NCBI GenBank assembly: GCA_002717505.1
Contig: PBEB01000014.1
Coordinates: forward strand, 122,314-160,771
Source of the DNA: Leptospiraceae bacterium
Lineage (GTDB): Bacteria > Spirochaetota > Leptospiria > Leptospirales > Leptonemataceae
Length of the DNA stretch: 38,458 nucleotides
Reading direction: 5' to 3'
This document shows positions 7,153 through 14,828 of the stretch, one piece after another. A model generated the notes under the pieces. That model saw nothing but the letters and a program-made list of their open reading frames with translations, was not told where the DNA came from and ran no database searches. Every line of letters starts with the position of its first letter. Position 1 is the stretch's first letter. The position numbers and the translations under genes are program-made.

Positions 7153-8058
7153 ATGGTGTACCTTCACGGAAAGACATGGCTTATGATCATGGTCGGAGCT
7201 CTGCTGGTTCTGGCTCAGACTGCAACTCTGGTGGCGGAATCCGATGAACCCGGCATCGTTTCCGAAGATTCCGCGGCCATGGAGAGCGGTAGTGAGCCTA
7301 ATCGTAACGCTGACGGGACCGAAATAGATACAGTACTGCCTCCCCGATCACCGGCCAGGTCCGGCTTTCATTCGGACCGTGTCAGCATTAGTCTTCTTGC
7401 CGGGGCACCAATTTCGGCGCCTTCGGGAAGCTTCATCAGCCATGAGAAAGGCTACGACAATTATTTACTCTATCAGATTCAAACCGGGCAGATTACCACA
7501 GATTTGTTGGGCCAGCAGGCCAGGTACTACAATCCGGTGTACGAATCTGGCGCTCTTTTCATCTGGGACCTGGAAGCGGCCATGACCGACCATTTCGGGG
7601 CGGGGGTTTCTATGCTTTTTTCCAGCATTTCAACGCGACGACAGGACGTTCTTCCCTGGAGGGATTCCAGCGATCAGTACATCATGAACTATCCGGATGA
7701 AAGAGTCTTATACTCGGAAGGGGCTCTGCTGGGGTTTCTGAGCTATCATCCCCTGACTGCGAACAGGTTTGATCCATATATCAAGCTCAGAGCCGGTATT
7801 ACTTTCGCCCACGGATATTCCCACCAGTATAACATTCCCGATCCCTATATCTTCGAAGCGGACCTGAACAATGGACGCGGAGCGATTTACGGAGCTTCTC
7901 TGGGAATCAATGTATATTTGAATCAGTACTCTGCGCTGACCCTGGAGTTCAGCTCCATCGGTCGCTCTATTTCTGCAGACCAATTCTCCAATCGTACTCT
8001 TAACAACGACTACCTGAGTGTAGGAGTGACCCTGGGCTTCCAGGGAGACGGATCCTAG
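7153..8058 (+). CDS. Outer-membrane beta-barrel protein
   Basis: A 301-residue exported protein. The signal peptide is residues 1-29 (core LMIMVGALLVLAQTATLVAES). Residues 30-75 are an acidic, Ser/Pro-rich linker. From about 75 the sequence alternates polar and hydrophobic residues with many aromatics: VSISLLAGAPI, ALFIWDLEAAMTDHFGAGVSMLFSS, LLGFLSYHPL, PYIKLRAGITFAHGY, AIYGASLGINVYL, ALTLEFSSIGRS and, at the end, YLSVGVTLGFQ. This is the pattern of an OmpW/OmpA-like small barrel that closes near the C-terminus. No OmpA peptidoglycan domain is present. ATG 7153 was kept because it gives a full signal peptide; an ATG at 7183 would leave it short. A 20-bp tandem array begins right after the stop. 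Confidence 0.75.
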   Translation: MVYLHGKTWLMIMVGALLVLAQTATLVAESDEPGIVSEDSAAMESGSEPNRNADGTEIDTVLPPRSPARSGFHSDRVSISLLAGAPISAPSGSFISHEKGYDNYLLYQIQTGQITTDLLGQQARYYNPVYESGALFIWDLEAAMTDHFGAGVSMLFSSISTRRQDVLPWRDSSDQYIMNYPDERVLYSEGALLGFLSYHPLTANRFDPYIKLRAGITFAHGYSHQYNIPDPYIFEADLNNGRGAIYGASLGINVYLNQYSALTLEFSSIGRSISADQFSNRTLNNDYLSVGVTLGFQGDGS

Positions 8059-8180
8059 AATACCCGACAGACCTTGGCGAAACCCGACAGACCTTGGCGA
8101 AACCCGACAGACCTTGGCGAAACCCGGCAGACCTTGGCGACATCAAGCAGAGCTCTGCGAAACTCAGCAGGCCCAAGCAG
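8059..8180. repeat. Tandem array, 20-bp period
   Basis: Units fall at 8061, 8081, 8101, 8121, 8141 and 8161. Those at 8081 and 8101 are identical (AACCCGACAGACCTTGGCGA). The 8061 unit differs only at the first base and the 8121 unit at one base. The 8141 and 8161 units are decayed but keep their CAGCAG-type core. The array starts two bases after the TAG of the beta-barrel gene. The period is not a multiple of three, so it is not coding, and equals about two helical turns. It lies between convergent genes. Confidence 0.9.
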
Positions 8181-8265
8181 AACGCAGTAGGAGTTAGCCT
8201 TAGCAAAGGAGCAGAGCTACCTCATTTACGAGAAAGGGATTCCAGAGTGATGTCAATTTCAGAAT

Positions 8266-9531
8266 CTAGATTCCGCGCTTTACTTTTTCTCCGAATTTCT
8301 CATTGATTCGATCCATAGTGGATTCCAGCTTCTGGTCCCGGGCTATTCGCCGGCTATTTTCCAGAACAGAATCGTCTTCGCTTTTCCCTTTTCCGGCCGG
8401 TCTATGCATGGGACTACTGGATAGAGGAGAATCAGAATTCGTCTCATTAAACAAACTGGAGAACAGATCCGGTTGGTCTGAAGTGTCCGCATGCGAGACC
8501 TGCACTCCCAGAAGGCGAATGCTCCGGTCCTGTCGCTCGGTTTTGTCAATTTGCTCCCAGAGCTTTAAGGAAATCCCCCGAAGAGAGGTTTCAGTAAGCA
8601 CGGGAGAAGGCTGGGTCTCACTTCTTGTATGGGTCTCAAAGCCAGTATATCGAAATTTTAAAGTTACCGTCCTGCCTTGAAAGCCTGTTTTCCGGATTCG
8701 ATACGAAAGCTCTCTGCACAGCTTTCGAATGGACTGGCGCAACGCTTCCGAGTCAGACAAATCCTCGAAAAAGGTTCGCTCTTCACCAATGGACTTTCGT
8801 TCCCGGGATGGCTGCACTTCCCGGGGATCCTCGGCTCTGGATAGAGCGATCAGGTGTGCCCAGTGCTTTCCTTTTCCGCCTCCGGGAAGTCGAGCAGGAT
8901 CCCGGGCTGCCAGATCTCCAATGGTAAAGACTCCTGCCTCATTCAATTGCTTACAGGTCCGCGGGCCGGCACCCCACAGTCTCTGAATCTCCAGAGGAGC
9001 CAGGAATTCCCTTTCTTTACCCTGGGGCACAATGACAAGCCCGTCTGGTTTCTGAAAATCCGAGGCAATTTTGGCCACAAACTTTATCGCAGAAATTCCA
9101 ATGGATACCGTTAGACCCGTTTCGCTTCGCACATCATCCTTGATTCTTCTTCCAAGGGATTCATCGTCTCCAAAGAGCCGATGGGTTCCGGAGCAATCCA
9201 TGAATGCTTCATCCAGACTCAAGGGCTCGATAGTCGGAGAATACTTTCGAAAGATATTCATTATTCGCTCGGAATACTCAATATATCTTTCCATGCGGGG
9301 AGGTATGAATATGGCTTGCGGACAGAGTGCATAGGCTCGGGACACCGGCATCGCAGAGCGGATACCGAATTTTCGCGCTACGTAGTTACAGGTGGATACC
9401 ACTCCGCGGCCGCTGCCTTTTCGAGGGTCCGCGCCGACCACCAGCGGAAGGGTTTTCCATTCCGGATGATCCAGCTCCTCAACTGCGGCGTAGAAAGCAT
9501 CCATGTCAGCATGTAGGATTCTGCGAGCCAT
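8266..9531 (-). CDS. dinB: DNA polymerase IV (Y-family translesion polymerase)
   Basis: Low-fidelity polymerase that copies past damaged bases. The 421 residues are longer than E. coli DinB (351). Catalytic residues are present: Asp9 and Asp11 in HADMDAFYAAVEE and Asp107-Glu108 in SLDEAF. Phe13 is the steric gate that excludes ribonucleotides. The palm, finger and little-finger parts are all present (AMPVSRAYALCP, SIGISAIKFVAKIASDFQKP, LWGAGPRTCKQLNEAGVFTIGDLA, RTVTLKFRYTGF). A sliding-clamp-binding motif, QPDLF, starts at residue 353 and is followed by a charged tail of about 64 residues instead of ending the protein. There is no clear ribosome binding site and no LexA-box-like sequence that I can defend upstream. 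It stands alone, convergent with the beta-barrel gene. Confidence 0.96.
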   Translation of the reverse strand: MARRILHADMDAFYAAVEELDHPEWKTLPLVVGADPRKGSGRGVVSTCNYVARKFGIRSAMPVSRAYALCPQAIFIPPRMERYIEYSERIMNIFRKYSPTIEPLSLDEAFMDCSGTHRLFGDDESLGRRIKDDVRSETGLTVSIGISAIKFVAKIASDFQKPDGLVIVPQGKEREFLAPLEIQRLWGAGPRTCKQLNEAGVFTIGDLAARDPARLPGGGKGKHWAHLIALSRAEDPREVQPSRERKSIGEERTFFEDLSDSEALRQSIRKLCRELSYRIRKTGFQGRTVTLKFRYTGFETHTRSETQPSPVLTETSLRGISLKLWEQIDKTERQDRSIRLLGVQVSHADTSDQPDLFSSLFNETNSDSPLSSSPMHRPAGKGKSEDDSVLENSRRIARDQKLESTMDRINEKFGEKVKRGI

Positions 9532-9922
9532 AAATATGAGGCCTATTGTCCGCGGCCCATGGTATCAGCCAACCACTAAACATAGGACGGGGCCGCTCTG
9601 CCGACAAAAACCTGGCGCCTATAGCACATGGAAGGCAGGCATCAATGCTTAAGACGCGAAGCAGGCAGACAAGGTCGTAGCATTCAAATCTCCAGGAGCT
9701 TGCCTGGGGCACGGCTGGGAATGGAGATTTACAATGGCTGTACACATCGCAGAATGGAAACCGGTTTTCGGAAACCGCTCGTCTCTCTGTCGAGGGCACT
9801 TCTTCCGTTGAGCCCTGCCTGAGGCCCGGGACGGCGGATTCGATGGAGACCCGATGCACCGAACTAAATGGGACCCGAACCTCTGTAGAACCCGGGAAGC
9901 CAATGTTGGGAAAAAGGCTTTC
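9532..9922. other. 391-base gene-free region
   Basis: It separates dinB (starting at its left edge, leftward) from the end of the FadL-like gene. Short open frames here have unnatural compositions and I do not believe them. It contains a perfect 9-bp inverted repeat, AAATCTCCA 9686-9694 / TGGAGATTT 9722-9730, and a GAAACCGGTTTTC near-palindrome around 9758-9772. A weak hairpin, GGAAA/TTTCC with a 5-base loop near 9908-9925, may end the FadL operon. Nothing else was recognised. Confidence 0.4.
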
Positions 9923-11347
9923 CTACATAAATACAGTGATCGCAAGGCCTGCATGAAAGGCCGAGCCACCATAGTCATAGATCGGATTCTGAGCGGTGGG
10001 ATTGGCTTTGAGCTCCGTTCTGGATTTGATGCGCTGGCTCTGTAACGACAGATCCAGCAGAATAGGAGACTTCAGATTGGATCCGGAATCCGGAATAAAT
10101 GCATAGCTAAGTCCGGCCATATAGCTTACCTGACTGGAATCCATCCAGTTTACTTCTTCCGGCATATCCACCGGCAACGGGCTGGGTCTTCGCATAAAAC
10201 CAAGGCGAAATGACCAGGCCTGGTTCCAGCGGTACTCGATGCCCACCTTGGGTACAGAGATATCTTCCAGATAATAGGGTGTATAAAACTGCTCCTTGGT
10301 TCGACTGAGTCCGTATTTGCTCCAGAGTTCACGGGATACATCCAGGCTAATCAAAAGATTTTCGCTGGCCTGATAGGCGAAGCCGTACGTAAAAGTTCTT
10401 GGATGATACAAATCCAGAACGGCCAGGTCAAAATCGAACTGAATACCGAGCAAGGTGGTCTGCGCTCGGGCCGTAAGCGGGTCCACAAATAGAAACGTTT
10501 CTCTGCGAAAGGAAACTCCCATGCGAAACTTGCCCCAGTGAAACATCATCCCCAGGGTTTCATTGGCCTGAGGCTTGAGCTCAAGGATGACCTGCTGATT
10601 TGGGGTCACTGGATCCGGCGAAATCGGTACATCTTTCAGAAGAATGGCTCCCTGACCCTTAATCAGCGCCGTAAATCCAACGCCAATATAGAGATGATCC
10701 TTCCAGAGTTCCGCTCCAATACCTCCAAAAATCAGAGGCCGATCGTTTGAGACTCCTCGCTGAAGATATCTATGAACTGTGGGGTTTAGATCGTTGACGG
10801 TTGCCAGATTCCCCGATCCCGGAAGAATCATGTTTAGCCCAAATCGAAGCCCCCTGTCCAGATCATAGACGCTGTTCAAATCCAGCGAGAGGCCCAGGCC
10901 TGCATAATGATCCTGGATATTACTAATATCTCCATTGTTAGGCGCGTTGGTACTGATAGCTGGTTTCGCATAATTGTATTGGAGAGCAACTTCATGACGA
11001 TGCGCTTCCGATCGCTTCTTCGGAACATTGGTTATACTATCTGAGAAAACTGCTTTCGTATCGTTCCAGAGGTTGGAAAACCTTCCGGAGTCCCATGCAT
11101 CAGGTTCTGGACTGTCTTCTCGGTTCTCCATGTAATGATACAGAAGGTTACCCCGGGATGGCAGACCGAGACCTGCAACATTGTAATACGTGGCGGAACT
11201 ATCGTTCACAAAAGAAGAAACTGCATTGCCCATGCCGGTGGCATAAGGATGACCTCCATAGACGTCCGCAAAATTTCCTGCGACAAGCTCTGGGCATAAC
11301 AATAGCAGACCCAGGGCGGGCCACATTTTCATATTTATTCGGGTCAT
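9923..11347 (-). CDS. FadL/OmpP1-family outer-membrane transport protein
   Basis: Predicted beta-barrel that lets long-chain fatty acids or other hydrophobic compounds cross the outer membrane. 474 residues, the usual length for FadL. The signal peptide ends near LVAG (residue 24). The mature N-terminus, DVYGGHPYATGMGNAVSSFV followed by DSSATYYNVAGL, matches the family's opening (GxAxxGxAxxA ... DxSAxxxNPAGL). The body has alternating amphipathic strands, and the chain ends in the hydrophobic AGLAITVFM. Its ATG overlaps the stop of the upstream lipoprotein gene by 4 bases (ATGA), so it is the last gene of a three-gene coupled operon controlled from about 17.98 kb. Confidence 0.85.
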   Translation of the reverse strand: MTRINMKMWPALGLLLLCPELVAGNFADVYGGHPYATGMGNAVSSFVNDSSATYYNVAGLGLPSRGNLLYHYMENREDSPEPDAWDSGRFSNLWNDTKAVFSDSITNVPKKRSEAHRHEVALQYNYAKPAISTNAPNNGDISNIQDHYAGLGLSLDLNSVYDLDRGLRFGLNMILPGSGNLATVNDLNPTVHRYLQRGVSNDRPLIFGGIGAELWKDHLYIGVGFTALIKGQGAILLKDVPISPDPVTPNQQVILELKPQANETLGMMFHWGKFRMGVSFRRETFLFVDPLTARAQTTLLGIQFDFDLAVLDLYHPRTFTYGFAYQASENLLISLDVSRELWSKYGLSRTKEQFYTPYYLEDISVPKVGIEYRWNQAWSFRLGFMRRPSPLPVDMPEEVNWMDSSQVSYMAGLSYAFIPDSGSNLKSPILLDLSLQSQRIKSRTELKANPTAQNPIYDYGGSAFHAGLAITVFM

Positions 11348-14300
11348 CTGACCTTCCTGCTAAAAATATAGTTCAACGAGTCAAAGACAGTATTTCCCTG
11401 CTCGGTAACGTTCCAGTGGTCTTCGAACCAGTATCCACCAACGCCTGTCTTTCTACCTTGCGCTTTAATGTCGGCGATGGCTTTAGAGAGAGTCCCGGCA
11501 GAATACAGGATGTTGTTCGGATCCGGCCCGGTGGACTGTATTACAGGATCGGCAAGGAATTGCTCCAATTGCACCAGAACTTCGTCGATGCTCTGATCGC
11601 TTTTCATACGTAGCAGAAAGTAATCCCCAAAAGTGCCAGGAGCTGCGATTCCTGCCATAACTCCAATCAATCCCCGAGCATGGGGTGCCGAAGACCGAAG
11701 CAGGTTGGGCACATCGCTGGAAAGAATGTCGGATATCAGATAGCTCTGAGTCACTCCATCGGCCTCGGTAAGCATGACGCCCACCAGATCCAGCATGGAC
11801 GAGACTTCGGCCTGGGTGGGTTGCGAAACGATGAGCACTTCCAGAAGTCCGTCTGCATTAGGAACGATGCTGTACACTGAATCGTTGGCCAGAATATCGA
11901 ATATACAAGACACCGCATCGGACACATCGTCCCATTCTGTGGATTCCAGATCGGAAGGCCGATTGTCAGGATAATCCGCCAGATCATCGCGTAGATCTGT
12001 GATCACGGTTTCGATATTGAATTGAGCCGGAGTAGGCGATTCTGAATTGACTTTTACTTCATCAAGGATTTGAAGCATTCCATTTAGCAGCTTATCCCGT
12101 CCGGCCGCTCGTTCGCTGCCACCGAACTCCGCCAGCATACCGGTGACATCGGACAATAGATCTGTTTTACTCACCAGATTCAGAAGCCCATCCTGGTAAC
12201 GTCTCTGGTCTTCAATTAGAAGACTTAAAATACTTCGCAATCCCGAATCTGGATAATAATCCGAAGCATCCATGGATGGACTTCGCACTCCGAATGTAGC
12301 GCCACTTCCATAGATTTGCAGATTGTATACGTTGGATACACCGGACACAGGATCATTGCCGCGACTGAGATAGGGACGGACCATCACCCGAGCCAGATTG
12401 GTCAGTAACTTGTAAGCATTCTTGCTGGTGCCAGTATCGGTCTGATCGTCCAGGGAGGCCACCAGGGCAACAACCAGGGGAAGGAGCTTATTTCGATGGG
12501 ACCAGTAGGTATCCGTCTGAGAAGAAGAAACACTAACCGAATTATGAAAGCCCAGACGTTCCAGGGCCGGAGCATTTTTACTCAGAGCCGGTGGGATCAG
12601 TCCGGAAAACAGCGTTGGAGGCTGGGGATAAAGAATAGAATCGTAAAGTGCACCGTAAAGGACTTCGTCTGCAAAGCTAAAGCTTTGCTGTCCGTCCAGA
12701 CCATAGCCCCAGGCCTCAACGTAGACTACGGAATCGCCGGGAGTGTTGGAGAGAACAAGGTTCGTATCAGCAACCTGTTTGACATCCGGCTTAATGAAGA
12801 ATCCTGCTTTCAGCCATCGGCCATTGTCATCACGGTCGCATGTATTCAGGTTGTAATCGCAATAGGGCTTCGCATTCATCAGCCCAATGACTCCGTTGGC
12901 CACAACTGTGATATAAGTGGCATGCTGAATCTGGCTGGCCCCTAGCCTGGCATGTACAGGAATCACCAGAACGAATCTCTTTTCATAAAGAAGCCATTGG
13001 AAGTTCTTGTAAAAGGCTTCTTCTCTGGAAGAGACTTCTCGGCCCGCAATAGGAATTTCGTTAATGGTATAGGAGGTTCCGTTGCCGCCCGGATCCTCTA
13101 CCCCGCCAATGCCCACCTGGTGAGTGCCGGCACTGCTTCCCAGGCGATCTACAGTGATGCGATACTCATCGGTATTCCAGGAGGTAGAATAGTTGGCTCC
13201 GGGACCCATGTCGCTGGAAGAGTAAGGTCCATACCCATCATAGATAACCTTTTTGACCCAGTTCAACATGAAAGGAAGGGTCTGGGAATAAATAGCATCC
13301 GCGCTGGACTGATTGTTTATATTGTTCATTGCGCCGCGACTATTCCCCTGTAGAAACATCAAAGCAGGAGCGTTAATATCAAAAAGGAACACAGAACCGT
13401 TCTTATAGACTTTGTTGTCGGCTCGGCTATCGTAAAGGAAGCGAATTAAACTAAGAGTATCGTCGCCTCGAATTTTAGACTGGAGTGCAAAGACGCTGTC
13501 CCCCAGAGTGAGCACCCCTCCATTTCCGGAATTACTGTGGCCGGTGATGGTGGGGGTGCTGGACGAAAATGGTGGCGTATTTGCCCACTGATAGCCGTAG
13601 ACATCGCCGAGCACGATCATGAAAAGCAGGCTCTCCAGAGCGGATACGCTGTAGCTGGAGTTATTGCTGTCTCGGTCCAGTCCATTCAAGTCCAGTTCCA
13701 GCATCCTTCCCAGAGAGGCATCCACTCCATCAATATCATTGGCAAAACCCAGTTCGTTCAGGCGAATAGAAAGTGTTTCCAGAATGGGAGTGGAAGAATC
13801 CACTACATAGCTAGACGGTGGTTGCAGTAAATCCCGCACCCACTGGTATAGATCCACCAGTACGTTCTTCAGCTCTGCATTCTTGCCGGCTCCCAGAGTT
13901 GTCTGGGAATAGGCCCACTGAGAGTCATAGATATTGGCCGATTCAGGGCCCGTGGATGCGGTATTGTAATTCTCAAGGTTGACAATGAGCTGTTTAACCG
14001 CATAATCCGGACTACGATAATCGGAGAAGCCGGCCCTCTGGCCCAGCATGTCTCCCAGGCCACCCAGCATGGCCACTAGCTTTCGCTTCAGGTAGCGATC
14101 CCCATTCAGACTGGAATCGCCCAGAGCTTCCACCACCTTTTCCAGACCAGTTCGGGCATTGACATTTTGAATCGTGGCCTTGTAGAGGAAATCTTCAATA
14201 TCATGCAACAGGTCTACCGTATCGGCGCTTTCCAGGTCATCCGCTACTTCATTAAAGTCATCCCGGAGCTCCGCTTCGCTCTTATCGCTGTAAAGTTTAT

Positions 14301-14796
14301 TCAAGCCAGCATGACTCAACGGAATAGCCACCGAAAGAAATGGAGCTTCTCCGTTTCGAATTCGCTCCATAAGCTCCAGGGAGGCTTCGTAGGCAGTCTG
14401 ATCTTGAGTACGCAAACGGTTAATCAAAGTAGAGGCGCGCAATAGCACCGGGCGCAATGCAGAATTGGGATCCAGAGACATCTTTTCTACAGTGCGAAGA
14501 GCATCGATGGCAGCATTATCATGAAAAGCCATGGAGGCATCCAGCTTGACGTTAAACTCCTTCGGATCTGCTTGAAGAAAAACGCTCTTTAATGCAGGGT
14601 AGTCATTGAGCAGAGTGAACAGAGTGACGTCCGGCTGCGAAAGGCCATCCTGAAACAGAGTTCCCTTCCAATCCTTGGACGTATTCGAGCATGCCAGATT
14701 TAAAGCAAAGGCCAATAGAATAAGCCAGAAGTGTGGAGCGCGGATCAAACTTGAGAATCGCCGCCACTGAAGCTTTCCATGAAGGTGCGGGCCCAT
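11344..14796 (-). CDS. Giant lipoprotein (about 1150 aa)
   Basis: Unknown function, exported. With the start at ATG 14796 the signal peptide is 35 residues ending LNLAC, with the Cys as lipid anchor. I chose this start because GGGGGA at 14801-14806 stands 4 bases before it. An ATG at 14832 overlaps the previous stop by 4 bases and would add 12 residues, but lacks a ribosome binding site. The mature part is Asp/Leu/Ser-rich with many helical stretches (repeated LxxLL-like and DxLL patterns) near both ends. A middle region around residues 480-680 is Gly/Ser/Asn-rich and beta-like, with a short Cys-rich patch (CDYNLNTCDRDDNG). No enzymatic motif is visible. It is the middle gene of the lipoprotein-lipoprotein-FadL operon. 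Confidence 0.75.
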   Translation of the reverse strand: MGPHLHGKLQWRRFSSLIRAPHFWLILLAFALNLACSNTSKDWKGTLFQDGLSQPDVTLFTLLNDYPALKSVFLQADPKEFNVKLDASMAFHDNAAIDALRTVEKMSLDPNSALRPVLLRASTLINRLRTQDQTAYEASLELMERIRNGEAPFLSVAIPLSHAGLNKLYSDKSEAELRDDFNEVADDLESADTVDLLHDIEDFLYKATIQNVNARTGLEKVVEALGDSSLNGDRYLKRKLVAMLGGLGDMLGQRAGFSDYRSPDYAVKQLIVNLENYNTASTGPESANIYDSQWAYSQTTLGAGKNAELKNVLVDLYQWVRDLLQPPSSYVVDSSTPILETLSIRLNELGFANDIDGVDASLGRMLELDLNGLDRDSNNSSYSVSALESLLFMIVLGDVYGYQWANTPPFSSSTPTITGHSNSGNGGVLTLGDSVFALQSKIRGDDTLSLIRFLYDSRADNKVYKNGSVFLFDINAPALMFLQGNSRGAMNNINNQSSADAIYSQTLPFMLNWVKKVIYDGYGPYSSSDMGPGANYSTSWNTDEYRITVDRLGSSAGTHQVGIGGVEDPGGNGTSYTINEIPIAGREVSSREEAFYKNFQWLLYEKRFVLVIPVHARLGASQIQHATYITVVANGVIGLMNAKPYCDYNLNTCDRDDNGRWLKAGFFIKPDVKQVADTNLVLSNTPGDSVVYVEAWGYGLDGQQSFSFADEVLYGALYDSILYPQPPTLFSGLIPPALSKNAPALERLGFHNSVSVSSSQTDTYWSHRNKLLPLVVALVASLDDQTDTGTSKNAYKLLTNLARVMVRPYLSRGNDPVSGVSNVYNLQIYGSGATFGVRSPSMDASDYYPDSGLRSILSLLIEDQRRYQDGLLNLVSKTDLLSDVTGMLAEFGGSERAAGRDKLLNGMLQILDEVKVNSESPTPAQFNIETVITDLRDDLADYPDNRPSDLESTEWDDVSDAVSCIFDILANDSVYSIVPNADGLLEVLIVSQPTQAEVSSMLDLVGVMLTEADGVTQSYLISDILSSDVPNLLRSSAPHARGLIGVMAGIAAPGTFGDYFLLRMKSDQSIDEVLVQLEQFLADPVIQSTGPDPNNILYSAGTLSKAIADIKAQGRKTGVGGYWFEDHWNVTEQGNTVFDSLNYIFSRKVR

Positions 14797-14828
14797 CAAG
14801 TCCCCCGTTTTATTTCTCTGCCACCGTT

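Noticed and set aside
8000-8206. A 68-residue minus-strand frame with repeated Ser-Pro-Arg/Gly-Phe segments
   Set aside because: It is the 20-bp array read through; the repeat length is not a multiple of three, so the protein repeats only because no stop happens to fall in any frame.
9532-9922. LexA/SOS box upstream of dinB
   Set aside because: No palindromic site with convincing spacing was found next to the dinB start.
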